Shown here: positions 1 to 7,738 of the stretch, piece after piece
Numbering within the stretch: position 1 is the first letter of the stretch
Layout: each line of letters starts with the position of its first letter
Source: Deinococcus cellulosilyticus NBRC 106333 = KACC 11606
GTDB taxonomy: Bacteria > Deinococcota > Deinococci > Deinococcales > Deinococcaceae
Direction: 5' to 3'
DNA length: 50,663 nucleotides
NCBI RefSeq assembly: GCF_007990775.1
Contig: NZ_BJXB01000035.1
Coordinates: 1-50,663, forward strand
Program-made: the position numbers and the translations under genes
Notes under the pieces: model-generated
What the model saw: the letters and a program-made list of their open reading frames with translations, nothing else
The model's database searches: none
What the model was told of the DNA's origin: nothing

Positions 1-110
1 TAGTGACCCCCCTGACCCTTGTCACCCTCCTGACCCTTGTCACCCTCCTGACCCTTGTCACCCTCCTGACCCTTGTGACCCCCCTGACCCTTGTCACCCC
101 CCTGACCCCT
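1..110. repeat. 18-bp tandem repeat array, about six units, running off the left edge
   Basis: Units begin at 11, 29, 47, 65, 83 and 101. The first three (unit CCTGACCCTTGTCACCCT) are identical; the others differ by one or a few bases. Each unit contains TGAC-CCTT-GTCA, a short inverted repeat. The period is a multiple of three, so it stays in frame if translated. On the minus strand one frame reads Gly-Asp-Lys-Gly-Gln-Glu over and over, a collagen-like Gly-X-Y pattern, but that frame has no start codon inside the window. It could be the end of a repeat protein, an iteron-like array, or simply a minisatellite. The left end is not visible. Confidence 0.9.
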
Positions 111-118
111 CTTGTTTT

Positions 119-452
119 GTGGATGCTGGGTCGGTGCGGGTGTTCATAAATGGTGCTCCTGTTTTTCTTGAGGTGGGTGTTCTGGCAGGTGAGTTCAAAA
201 GTGCAACCGCGAAACGTTCATGTTCTTCTTTGGTGTGGATCTGTTGGTGCAGTGTGGTGTTCGGTGTGCGTGAATTGTTTTTGTTTTTTGTTTTGGTTTC
301 CTTGCCAGTGTGCGTTTGCGTGTGTGGGCAGGCGTGTCCTGGTGACTGCATTTTTTGGGCCGTTCCCGGCCCTTCTCGGGATTCATCAGCGAATCAGAGA
401 AACAGATACAACTTCGACTCAAACCCAAAACCAAGCGCTGAGGAGAACAGTC
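119..452. other. Gene-free stretch with strong G+T skew
   Basis: No convincing gene. The + strand from about 115 to 345 is very rich in G and T, with runs such as TTTTTGTTTTTTGTTTTGG, so open frames here are low-complexity artefacts. A small hairpin (GGGCCG, 4-nt loop, CGGCCC, 357-372) is not followed by a T-run in either direction. The last part must hold the promoter for the gene at 453, but I cannot place it firmly. Confidence 0.5.
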
Positions 453-608
453 ATGCAAAACCAGAACAGTGAAACCCAAGCCAGAAACAGCAAACGCCTC
501 CCCAAGCAAGTCCGCAGTGGTGCCAGGCCCTTCCGTCCTGCAAGCGTGAAAAACATGGGTACCGTGATCCGCATGACTGACAGCAAGGGTGCCGGAGTTC
601 TGGGATGA
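453..608 (+). CDS. Small basic hypothetical protein (51 aa)
   Basis: I do not recognise this protein. It is Arg/Lys/Gln/Ser-rich and strongly basic, with no membrane segment. The start is supported by GAGGAG about eight bases before the ATG at 453. Its end overlaps the GTG start of the next gene by 20 bases in another frame, so the two are probably translated together. The overlap also leaves open that the two were once a single frame that has shifted; nothing in the sequence decides this. Too short for a confident call. Confidence 0.5.
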   Translation: MQNQNSETQARNSKRLPKQVRSGARPFRPASVKNMGTVIRMTDSKGAGVLG

Positions 609-1041
609 GGTATGGGTGTACGCGACGGTGCAGCAGTCCCAGGCCCTGAAAACCCAGTGTGTCAGGGGTGGGCCGCATTCCCTGACGGTCCCCTCGCACT
701 TCCCGGATGGCAGTGAGGTCACCTTGGACAGGTTGCATCAGGACATCGAAAGGATTCGACAGGCTTTTCCCGATCTTCACGCTGAAATCCAAACTGCAGA
801 CCGTGGCCAGCACACCTTCACCTTCACCACCCCCAAACCCCTCACCCTCCGGCACTCCGAAGGGAGGCGGTTCCGCATGTACGCCAGGACCGTGACCAGA
901 CACACTCACAAAGACCTCAAAGTCGGAGTCATCGTCATCCGGGGCCTGCAGCGGGACGTGCAAGAAAGCCGCCCGAGGCTCCCCAGATCGGACCAGAAGA
1001 AACTCCTCTTCACCCTGGGACCCCTGAGATTCTACCAGTGA
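589..1041 (+). CDS. Hypothetical protein (150 aa), overlaps the preceding small gene
   Basis: Unrecognised. The GTG at 589 lies inside the end of the 51-aa gene and has AAGG directly against it, so translation probably depends on ribosomes finishing the upstream frame. The N-terminal half is helix-prone (a stretch around residues 45-62 with Leu/Ile/Asp/Arg spacing). The C-terminal half is beta-prone and basic, ending near Arg-Phe-Tyr-Gln. There is no signal peptide, membrane segment or metal-binding cysteine pattern. It converges on the minus-strand gene that ends at 1054, with only 12 bases between. Confidence 0.6.
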   Translation: MPEFWDEVWVYATVQQSQALKTQCVRGGPHSLTVPSHFPDGSEVTLDRLHQDIERIRQAFPDLHAEIQTADRGQHTFTFTTPKPLTLRHSEGRRFRMYARTVTRHTHKDLKVGVIVIRGLQRDVQESRPRLPRSDQKKLLFTLGPLRFYQ

Positions 1042-1053
1042 AGCTTTCAGGGA

Positions 1054-1644
1054 TCACCCCGAAGTTTCTGTCCCAGCCGCTGGAATGAACGCCTTTCTCC
1101 AACTCAGGTCAGGCTTCCAGCCTCTGAACTTCTCCGGGATCACCACACGTGCCTGCTCGATGCGCTGGGCCACCACCCTCAGGTCCCCTTGCACCTGTCC
1201 GGAGACCTTGACCGCCCAGAAATCCAGTGCGGCGTTCAGCATGTCGTTCTCCCCATGGGCGTGCACCACGAAGGGCTCTCGGAGCTGCTCGCTGAAGATG
1301 CGCACCACGGCGTGCATGTCGCACTTGTTCATCTGCACCACTTTGCCCCGCACGATCACCTGATTGAGGGCCTCCCCGTCCGGGTGGGCCTGAATGCGGA
1401 AGGGGCGTGTGAGGTGGTGGTGCACCCTGCCGTCATTGTGGGTGTGCAGGAAGTACTGCACTTTCACCCGACCGTCCAGCAGAGGTTTGATTTTCTGCTG
1501 CAACTTCAGGGAGATGGGGGTGCGCAGGAACAGACCTGGGTCACCTCCATCGGTGTCGAGGTGCAGGTAGGCCCCGTTGTCGCCGATGATCACGGTGGGG
1601 TGTCCGGTGAGGACCAGCAGGGACAGGCAGGGTTCGGCTTCCAT
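1054..1644 (-). CDS. Hypothetical protein (196 aa), possible OB-fold
   Basis: Unrecognised soluble protein. Beta strands such as VIVRGKVVQ and FWAVKVSGQVQ, separated by an acidic helix, resemble an OB-fold nucleic-acid-binding protein, but this is only an impression. I start at the ATG at 1644 because GGAG lies seven bases before it. An in-frame GTG at 1701 would add 19 residues but directly abuts a 28-bp palindrome and leaves no room for a leader. The gene is divergent from the YfbU-family gene at 1751, and the palindrome lies between them, so both may be controlled by the same factor. Confidence 0.65.
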   Translation of the reverse strand: MEAEPCLSLLVLTGHPTVIIGDNGAYLHLDTDGGDPGLFLRTPISLKLQQKIKPLLDGRVKVQYFLHTHNDGRVHHHLTRPFRIQAHPDGEALNQVIVRGKVVQMNKCDMHAVVRIFSEQLREPFVVHAHGENDMLNAALDFWAVKVSGQVQGDLRVVAQRIEQARVVIPEKFRGWKPDLSWRKAFIPAAGTETSG

Positions 1645-1701
1645 GGTCACTCCAGTGTAGAAGATGGGCTTCAAGGGGCCTCTGGTGGCTTCAGGGGTCA
1701 C

Positions 1702-1729
1702 CTTTTCAGTTGTCTAGACAACTGAAAAG
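1702..1729. promoter_or_regulatory. 28-bp perfect palindrome between divergent genes (operator candidate)
   Basis: Both arms match perfectly over 14 bases, centred on CTAG at 1714-1717, with core TTGTCTAGACAA and outer arms CTTTTCAG/CTGAAAAG. It is not followed by a T-run, so a terminator is unlikely. It covers the likely -35 box of the gene at 1751. The GTCTAGAC core resembles operators of the GntR/HutC regulator family (established for that family in general), but no such regulator is encoded in this window. Confidence 0.85.
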
Positions 1730-1743
1730 AAACGTGTTACACT
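1715..1743 (+). promoter_or_regulatory. Promoter for the YfbU-family gene, leaderless type
   Basis: TAGACA (1715-1720), a 17-base spacer, then TACACT (1738-1743). Seven bases separate the -10 box from the ATG at 1751, so the transcript would begin at or just before the start codon. The -35 box is inside the 28-bp palindrome, which predicts repression when the palindrome is bound. Confidence 0.7.
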
Positions 1744-1750
1744 CATTCAC

Positions 1751-2266
1751 ATGACTGAAAAGCTCACCTTGACCGTGGCCCAGCGCCTCAACCTGATCTT
1801 GCAATACCGCATCCTTGAATTGCTGGACCCCGAGAACCGTGAGCATCACCAGCAGGCCCAGACGATTCTGAAAAACGGCTACACCCTCAGTTACCGGGAA
1901 CTCACCCGCAACCTGCAAGAGGAACTGCCGATTGAAGTTTGTCAGGACATCCTCGACATTCTGGAGATGTATGAAGCCATCCTGGACTCAAAAGAGCACC
2001 TCGGAGACCCCCTGCCTGAGGGCAGACTGCTGTTCCCAGGGTTCTCTGAGGCAGACGAATCCCACCTGGCAGCATATGCGGCTCACGTGGTGGATGTAAA
2101 GAAGCGCTTTTCCAGCGTCAAACAGGGACAGAAGAAGGCGAATTTCGCTGGCCGCATCCCGATGATGGACCAATACCGCCTGATGCTGGAGAAATTCAGA
2201 CAGGTCCCTTTCAGTGAGCGTCCCCGGATGTCTCGCGCTGTCCTGGACGATCTGTTGAACAGTTGA
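1751..2266 (+). CDS. YfbU family protein (171 aa)
   Basis: Recognised by resemblance along its whole length to E. coli YfbU (about 164 aa): the N-terminal AQRL-x4-QY segment, LDPEN near residue 27, the DILDILEMYEA helix near residue 70, the FPGFSEADESH segment near residue 100, and a helical C-terminus with a Tyr-Arg-x-Met-Leu motif. YfbU-family proteins are small, helical and poorly understood; the E. coli member has been linked to stress-induced cell death. No Shine-Dalgarno sequence precedes the ATG, which sits seven bases after a TACACT -10 box, so the mRNA is probably leaderless. The only neighbour sharing its control region is the divergent gene ending at 1054. Confidence 0.85.
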   Translation: MTEKLTLTVAQRLNLILQYRILELLDPENREHHQQAQTILKNGYTLSYRELTRNLQEELPIEVCQDILDILEMYEAILDSKEHLGDPLPEGRLLFPGFSEADESHLAAYAAHVVDVKKRFSSVKQGQKKANFAGRIPMMDQYRLMLEKFRQVPFSERPRMSRAVLDDLLNS

Positions 2267-2274
2267 ATGAAAAT

Positions 2275-2301
2275 AGCCCCAGACCACATCAGGCTGGGGC
2301 T
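2275..2301 (-). terminator. Intrinsic terminator between convergent genes
   Basis: AGCCCCAG (2275-2282) pairs with CTGGGGCT (2294-2301) across an 11-base loop. Read on the minus strand the hairpin is followed by TATTTTCATT, a fair U-tract for the lipoprotein gene ending at 2322. On the + strand it is followed only by CTGGTGTT, weaker for the YfbU-family gene. Confidence 0.75.
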
Positions 2302-2321
2302 CTGGTGTTCCTTGAGCGGCC

Positions 2322-3014
2322 TTACAGGCTCTGGCCACCCACACTGGAGAAGCTGAGGTTCCGGACTTTGCTGCCCACTCCGGTGGTGGTGTTCAGGGTC
2401 AGCAGTTCATTGTCTGACGTGACTCCATAGAGCTTGCCGTTCAGGGAAGTCAGGCCGAACACCTCATCAAACCCGGTGGTGCCCAGCTCGGTGGTCTGTC
2501 CACTCTCCTGATTGATGGTGGCCAGGGTGTCCGCTGCCCCTCCATTGTCCAGGGTCACGAACAGGGTGCCGTTGTGGAAGGCGAGGTCCCCACTGGCCAC
2601 TTTGGCGGTGCTGAGGGTGAGTTTCTTCTCGTAGGTTTTGGCGGCCACGTCAAGGAGGTACAGTTTGTTTCCGCCCATGCCCCACAGTTTGCCGTCTGCA
2701 TCAAAGGCCAGGGCATTGAGTTCCACCAGTCCGGTCATGGTGATCCCGGTGGCCTTGCCGGAGGTTTTGTCGATGGAGAAAAACCCACTGGGGCTCACCC
2801 CGTACAGCTCACCGTTCTTGGGGTTGAGGGCCAGGTCCAGCAGGGTGCTGGTGAGGTCAAAATTGCCGATTTTCTGGTCCACTGCGTTCGAGGTGCCCAC
2901 CTGATACAGGGCCGAGAAGCTTGCTGCATAAAAGGGGTCTTTGGGTCCTTCTGGAGCAGGGGTGGTGGGGTTGCAACTGGCCAGCAGCAGCACAAAGGGA
3001 ACGATGCGTTTCAT
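2322..3014 (-). CDS. Lipoprotein with beta-propeller-like repeats (230 aa)
   Basis: The N-terminus is a lipoprotein signal peptide, with lipobox Leu-Ala-Ser-Cys and lipidated Cys14. The mature part repeats blades of the type LYGVSPSGFFSID, LWGMGGNKLYLLD, LFVTLDN and LYGVTSDNELLTL, each followed by a Thr/Gly turn. This is the layout of small extracellular beta-propeller (NHL/DUF4394-like) proteins. GGAGAG six bases before the ATG fixes the start. I infer a cell-envelope location; no enzymatic residues are visible and the ligand is unknown. It stands alone, ending at the terminator shared with the YfbU-family gene. Confidence 0.8.
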   Translation of the reverse strand: MKRIVPFVLLLASCNPTTPAPEGPKDPFYAASFSALYQVGTSNAVDQKIGNFDLTSTLLDLALNPKNGELYGVSPSGFFSIDKTSGKATGITMTGLVELNALAFDADGKLWGMGGNKLYLLDVAAKTYEKKLTLSTAKVASGDLAFHNGTLFVTLDNGGAADTLATINQESGQTTELGTTGFDEVFGLTSLNGKLYGVTSDNELLTLNTTTGVGSKVRNLSFSSVGGQSL

Positions 3015-3120
3015 GATCTCTCCAATGAAAAGTGGATTTGGGCCAAAAAGCAGCCCACATCAGTGTAGAAGAAGGGGTCACTGGAACCAGTCAGGGAAAA
3101 CCCCGAACCACGACCTCAAA

Positions 3121-3756
3121 TCAACGCACCCGCAGGGTAGCAAGGGGCTTTGGGGCAGGGACGCTTTGCAGGCAGTGACCTTTCTCCAGGAAGCGAAGTT
3201 CCCTGATCTGGATCTTGCGGCTCAGTTCCGTCAACTCTGCAAGCATCCGGTTCAGTTCTGGATCCTCAATGCCCAGACCAGCGAGGATCCGTGGCAGGCG
3301 GTCCAGCTGGAAGTGGTTTTTGATCATGCGCTCCTGGGCCTGCGAACCGTAGGTCAAAAAGGCCTTCAAGGAACGGGTCGGGGGTCCCGCCAGGGTGCCC
3401 AGCAGCATCCACCGGTCCACGGGTTGCACCTGGGAGAGCACCACGTTCAGGAAAATCGGCAGGTGCCGCTGATGGCTTCTTTTCAACACCTTGCGCTGAA
3501 GGTCCTGCTGTTTCTGCACCCATTTCTGGTGCTGCAGGTGATCCTTGAGGGGAACCAGGCGCACCAGCTTCTGGGTGAGGCCCTGACCCTGGGTGATGCG
3601 GTTCGCTGGAATGTGCACCACCGTGAAGGTGAGGCGGCAAATCGGGCAGAGGATCTGGTGCTGGGTGTTCCCGGCTGAATCGGTGACGGTGTGAACGGTG
3701 TGCTTGCCGCAAGGGCATAGGTAATGACGATTGAATGTTGTTTTGTCGTGCTGCAT
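3121..3756 (-). CDS. Zinc-ribbon hypothetical protein (211 aa)
   Basis: The N-terminus holds a two-knuckle zinc ribbon: CPCG near residue 14 and CPIC near residue 38 of the ATG-start form. The rest is basic and helical, with a Gln/Lys-rich coiled-coil-like stretch in the middle. It may bind nucleic acid; I know no named family. Two starts are possible: the ATG at 3756 used here, with a weak TACCCT box nine bases upstream, and an in-frame TTG at 3876 adding 40 residues of unlikely-looking sequence, just after a GATAAT element. It is divergent from the HigA-like gene at 3954. Confidence 0.65.
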   Translation of the reverse strand: MQHDKTTFNRHYLCPCGKHTVHTVTDSAGNTQHQILCPICRLTFTVVHIPANRITQGQGLTQKLVRLVPLKDHLQHQKWVQKQQDLQRKVLKRSHQRHLPIFLNVVLSQVQPVDRWMLLGTLAGPPTRSLKAFLTYGSQAQERMIKNHFQLDRLPRILAGLGIEDPELNRMLAELTELSRKIQIRELRFLEKGHCLQSVPAPKPLATLRVR

Positions 3757-3953
3757 TTCAGAGTCAGGGTAAGGCAAAAAATCACACGCTGCCTCCGGGT
3801 TTTCCCTGATGTTGATCTGGGAGGATCCCGGTGGTCTGCACCCGTTTGTGGTCGCTGAAGGGAATCTGAAGTACAATGGATTATCAACAGAATTGAAAGC
3901 TCTGTTTTATGGTTTAACATAATAAAAATAGCCCTTTCACCCCTGAGGAATCC

Positions 3954-4250
3954 ATGCTTCCATCCACCCCCAGCATCCCAACCCCCCTCCAGAAAACCCA
4001 ACAACACCTCGGGCTTTACCTCCTGCTGGAAATGCAAAACCACGGGGACACCCTCCACGGCTTGGCCCAGGACACCGAGTTGTGCCCTGAAATCCTGAGG
4101 CGGCTCGTGCACGGCCAGTGCTCAATGAAAGCCGAGCAAGCCCTGAGGCTTGCACAGCATTGGCAGTTCAGCCCAGAAACCCTGATTCACTGGCAGCAGG
4201 ACATTGACAGCCTGATGGCCTCAGCCCGACCCGTGGCACTGTCGGTCTGA
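3954..4250 (+). CDS. HigA-like helix-turn-helix protein (98 aa)
   Basis: Residues 30-85 follow the XRE-type helix-turn-helix of HigA/VapI antitoxins: LHGLAQDTELCPEILRRLVHG, then the family's Met-Lys-x-Glu-x-Ala-Leu-Arg-Leu-Ala segment and a final Ser-Pro-Glu-x-Leu-x3-Gln. Such proteins bind their own promoter and neutralise a RelE-type toxin. Here no toxin-sized gene lies beside it: upstream is a divergent zinc-ribbon gene and downstream a convergent secreted-protein gene. It is therefore a lone regulator or an orphan antitoxin. TGAGGA seven bases before the ATG supports the start. Confidence 0.75.
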   Translation: MLPSTPSIPTPLQKTQQHLGLYLLLEMQNHGDTLHGLAQDTELCPEILRRLVHGQCSMKAEQALRLAQHWQFSPETLIHWQQDIDSLMASARPVALSV

Positions 4251-4253
4251 ATG

Positions 4254-5085
4254 TCAGAACTGTCTGGCGATGCCTGAGAGGGTGTTCCCCTGGCAGGTGG
4301 CCTGCAGTCCAGTGTCCACCAGCTGGTCTGATTCACAGCCCAGCAAAGACAGCACCTCCAGAGGCAGCCAGACACTTCCGTAGACCATGGCAGGGGCCGA
4401 CTTCAAGCCCACCATGCGGTCTTTCAGCACCACGTAAGAGGCTCCCAGGGTGAAATTCACAGGTTCCCCTTTGTAAAGCAGGCGGTACTCTCCGCTCCCC
4501 AGATCGTCCAAAAACACCCGGTAATTGGGGGTCAGGTGCGCCTGGGTGATGAAGTACCCCAGCTCAAAATACTGGCTGCCACGCGGAGGCACGTAAGCCG
4601 GAGGTGGGGGCGGAGGGGGCGGTGTGTCCAGCAGATTCACAAAACACGGCAACTCCGCGAGCGTTTTGCGGGTCCCTTCCAGCTTGAAGGTGTAGGTGAA
4701 CTGCTCCTGATTGTAATTCGTGAGCCTCACCAGGAAGGTCCCCGCGTCCTTGAAGGCCGGGATGAACAACGGCACATCCAGCAAGGACAGGGTCAGCAGT
4801 CCCCTTGGGGGTGGGCCGCAAGTTGAGCTTCAGGGCCGGTTGCTGGTCCAGGCGGTACAGCGTGGGGATGCTGCCCTCGGTTTTCAAGAACTCCGTGCTG
4901 CTGACCATCACGATGGGACGGCTGCCAGTGCAGGACAGGATAACCTGGGCTTTCTGGGTGGTGTCCCAGACCATGGCGGTTTTGATCACCTCATCGGTGA
5001 AAGGATCGGGTTCGGAATTCAGGGTCCAGGGTGCGGCCAGCGCCGGGGAACACAACAGGAGCAGGGTGGGCCAGAGCAAACGCAT
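4254..5085 (-). pseudogene. Secreted protein gene with a one-base frameshift (about 276 aa if restored)
   Basis: Two overlapping minus-strand frames make one protein. The first (from 5085) starts with a clear signal peptide (LLWPTLLLLCSPALA) and runs to about 4800. The second continues with LLDVPLFIPAFKDAG and ends at 4254. Removing one base from the run of five G at 4807-4811 (C on the coding strand) joins them as RPTPRGLLTLSLLDVPLF, and the restored length divides exactly by three. The C-terminal 100 residues, with a short poly-proline linker before them, resemble a copper-amine-oxidase N-terminal-like envelope domain (LGASYVVLKDR, VYGSVWLPLEVLSLLG). It may be a real mutation, a homopolymer sequencing error, or phase variation. 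The start has TACCGT five bases upstream (leaderless type). Confidence 0.75.
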
Positions 5086-5138
5086 GCTTCACGGTAGCAC
5101 CTGCTGTGCCCCCGGGCCAGTCCCTGAGTGGGTGTCGC

Positions 5139-5393
5139 TCAGGCCACAAGGCGGATTTCGCACCCCGGCAGCCGCCAACGGGAGGCCTGCAGGAGGACGA
5201 AATCGGGAATGAAAACCCACAGCCGGACGCTTCTTTCGTGGTCGTAGGTTTCCAGCCAGGTGCCTTTGACATCTTCAGGGTCTTCACGGCAGACCTCGGC
5301 CCACCAGGCCAGGGCGGCTTGCTGGGCGGCCTGCAGACTGGGGTAGTTTCCGAGGGGACTGTGGTGTTTTCGGACCACGTGAACGATGAACAT
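5139..5393 (-). CDS. Small hypothetical protein (84 aa)
   Basis: Unrecognised. Short soluble protein beginning MFIVHVVRKHHSPLG, with an Ala/Gln helix followed by WWAEVC and a beta-rich end. I start at the ATG at 5393: upstream lies TTGTTT, a 17-base spacer and CATAAT, with ten bases to the ATG. The longer frame from 5498 adds a low-complexity Gly/Ser lead that runs into the end of the KAP gene. It lies just downstream of the KAP gene on the same strand, 68 bases after its stop, but seems to have its own promoter. Confidence 0.6.
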   Translation of the reverse strand: MFIVHVVRKHHSPLGNYPSLQAAQQAALAWWAEVCREDPEDVKGTWLETYDHERSVRLWVFIPDFVLLQASRWRLPGCEIRLVA

Positions 5394-5461
5394 CACTGTC
5401 TTGATTATGTTGCCTGCGTACTCAAGAAACAAGGTTCTCGAACCAAAAGGATGTCCACAGA

Positions 5462-7705
5462 TCAATCCTCCAGAGCCTGATCGTTGCCCCCCACCCAAAC
5501 TTTGCTCTCAAACACCTTTTCCAGCACCTCTTCCTCCGTCGAAAGCACCTCCGGACGCAAAACCCGCCATCTGGCAAGCAAAACCTCAGGGTCAATCACA
5601 GCCATGAGGTCCTCATGCAAACGAAACCCATGCCGAATGCCTTGATCTGACGGCTCCCGGATGGGGGACAAAAAGAGCTTCATCAACTCCTTTAGCGCAG
5701 CAAAATCCGAAGTTCGGGCTTGCCAGAAAGCTTCAAACGCCACCCTGTCCCCATGCTCACGCCAGTGCAGCAAAAAACGAGCAGCATGCTCCGACTGCAG
5801 GAAACCCGGCTCCTTCGACTCCGCCTGAATGCGTGTGGCCAGCTCAGTGCAGGACATTTTCAGCACAGAGTCCAGCAACGCAACCCCCCGGTCTCCCAGT
5901 TCCCTGGTCCGCACAACCATCCGATTCAGGAACAGCGTTTGAAAAAACACGCTTTGTTTGCCTGCATGGAGGGCTTTGAGCAGAGCAGGAGAGTTCTGGT
6001 CCACTGATCCTTTCTGAAACAACCGCACCCACACCAACACCAGACCATCAAAAATGCCCTTGTCTGCATCCCTGACCCTCAGTTCGGCCTCCATCGACAC
6101 CAGCGCTTCGGTGAGGGCCAAAACGAACGCCTCATCCTGCCAGGACTGGTGGTGCTGCAATCCCTGCAAGGCGTCCATCAGACGCTCACCGTCAAGCAGG
6201 TTCAGCACATCATCCCGGATGGACTGCCCGGCAGCAAACAAAGCACGCATCTGGTCGAGTTCACTCTTGCGCACGTCTTCCTTCCGGATGCCAAACATGA
6301 AGTACCGGTGGAAGAAATGCGGATGGCTCAACCGGAACTGCTGAAACAGCACCTGCAGGCTCAGGCCTGCCGAAGAGGGACGCAAAAAGATCTCTGAATC
6401 AAACAAAGGCAGTTTCTCAATGCCCTTTCGGTCCAGAGGAAACAGCAACCAGAGCACCTTGCTCATCCATGTTTTGTCGGTGGCTTCCTCCAACATGGCA
6501 GAGAAAGCGGCCTGCCGCTGGCTGGTCAACAGCTGAGCATAGACGATGTTGGTGAAGGGATAGCTGCGCTCCAGGAAGGCACTGTAGGCCCTGGGTTCAT
6601 GCAACCTGAGGGCCTCAAGCAGCATCAAATCCATCACGCTGATTTCAAACCCACTGGAGGTCTTGAAGCGCAGGGCGTAAAACCCCAGATTGTTCAGGAA
6701 GCGTTTGGTGCGCCGCACGTTGGTCAGCTGCTGCTGCAGAACCGCATCGTAAACCTCCCGCACCTCCCTCAACTGTTTGGGATCCTCTCCCAGCAGCTTT
6801 TGTGTTTCTTGCAGGAAGTACCGCTTCAGGTGTTCTGAGTCGGGTTCCGGCAACATCAAGGTCACCTGGAACATCTTTTCCAGGTAAATCCGGCCACTCT
6901 GGCCTGTTTCATGAAGTTGGCTTTCCACCATTTCCCGATCAAAGAACGACAGGTAGGTCACATTCGGGAAATCCCCATTGGCCTTGATGATCTGCAGGAC
7001 TTTCTTCAATTCTGCCTTGTCGAGGCGGTCCAGGTCATCAAAGCACACCACCAGCTGACCCTGGAGTTTCTGCATGGCCGCTGACAGCTCTTGTTTGACT
7101 TCCTCCAGGGATTTGTCGGTGCTGGCTTTCAGGGTCAGGATTTGGTTGTTGATGGCGGTGCTGCGAAACCGGAACACCAGAAACCACAACAAGACCAGAA
7201 GCAGGCCTGCAAACAGCCAAACCATCCAGGTGCCCCGGGTGGCCACGGCAGCGGCCGTCAGGGCGCCTGACAGGGCAGCCAGCACCACATTCAGGCGCAC
7301 CAGATCCTCAAAGAAACCGCTGTAATTCAACTTTGCAGCGTAAACGCTCAGTGACCGTAAAAGCTTGCGGTCCCCCATGATGCCGGACTGGGTGATTTTG
7401 CGGTCGATTTCCCGAAAGAACACGGTTTGCAAGTCCTCATTGCCAGACCAGTGCCAGGGGTTGAATTCCAGGTAGATGATTTTCCCCTGATCGATTTCAG
7501 GCCTCAGGTGCTGGAGCATCAGGTTTTTGACAGAGGTTTTTCCTTCCCCCCAGGCGGCGCACACCGCGACAGACAGGCCTGGATGGCCGTGGTTGTGTTT
7601 CAGGGTGGCGGCGAGGGCCTGAGCGAACTCGCCCCGCTGCAGCAGGTCTTCTTCCAGTGAACCAATCGGTTGATCGTGGTTGAACGGTCGGGTCACAGCA
7701 TGCAC
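5462..7705 (-). CDS. KAP-family P-loop NTPase, membrane-anchored (747 aa)
   Basis: This is a KAP-type P-loop NTPase. The Walker A motif AWGEGKTS is near residues 51-58, then the family's Phe-Asn-Pro-Trp-x-Trp motif near 81-86. Two transmembrane helices (about 137-157 and 160-180) are inserted between the Walker motifs, a KAP hallmark. Walker B LVVCFDDLDRL is at 218-227. The remaining 500 residues are helical and unlike anything I recognise; this variable half probably senses a signal. KAP NTPases occur widely in anti-phage loci. The GTG at 7705 is the longest start; a GTG at 7696 with GAGGTG before it is equally possible. It lies 33 bases downstream of the NERD nuclease gene, co-directional, so the two are probably one operon. 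Confidence 0.9.
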   Translation of the reverse strand: MHAVTRPFNHDQPIGSLEEDLLQRGEFAQALAATLKHNHGHPGLSVAVCAAWGEGKTSVKNLMLQHLRPEIDQGKIIYLEFNPWHWSGNEDLQTVFFREIDRKITQSGIMGDRKLLRSLSVYAAKLNYSGFFEDLVRLNVVLAALSGALTAAAVATRGTWMVWLFAGLLLVLLWFLVFRFRSTAINNQILTLKASTDKSLEEVKQELSAAMQKLQGQLVVCFDDLDRLDKAELKKVLQIIKANGDFPNVTYLSFFDREMVESQLHETGQSGRIYLEKMFQVTLMLPEPDSEHLKRYFLQETQKLLGEDPKQLREVREVYDAVLQQQLTNVRRTKRFLNNLGFYALRFKTSSGFEISVMDLMLLEALRLHEPRAYSAFLERSYPFTNIVYAQLLTSQRQAAFSAMLEEATDKTWMSKVLWLLFPLDRKGIEKLPLFDSEIFLRPSSAGLSLQVLFQQFRLSHPHFFHRYFMFGIRKEDVRKSELDQMRALFAAGQSIRDDVLNLLDGERLMDALQGLQHHQSWQDEAFVLALTEALVSMEAELRVRDADKGIFDGLVLVWVRLFQKGSVDQNSPALLKALHAGKQSVFFQTLFLNRMVVRTRELGDRGVALLDSVLKMSCTELATRIQAESKEPGFLQSEHAARFLLHWREHGDRVAFEAFWQARTSDFAALKELMKLFLSPIREPSDQGIRHGFRLHEDLMAVIDPEVLLARWRVLRPEVLSTEEEVLEKVFESKVWVGGNDQALED

Positions 7706-7738
7706 CTCACAGGCAAAAAAGATGAACGACGGCTGCCC

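Noticed and set aside
11..100. Possible CRISPR array
   Set aside because: The repeat period is 18 bp with no unique spacers, so it is a simple tandem repeat.
119..472. 117-codon open frame on the + strand near the left edge
   Set aside because: Encoded by G/T-rich low-complexity DNA, with Val/Cys/Phe runs and no ribosome site.
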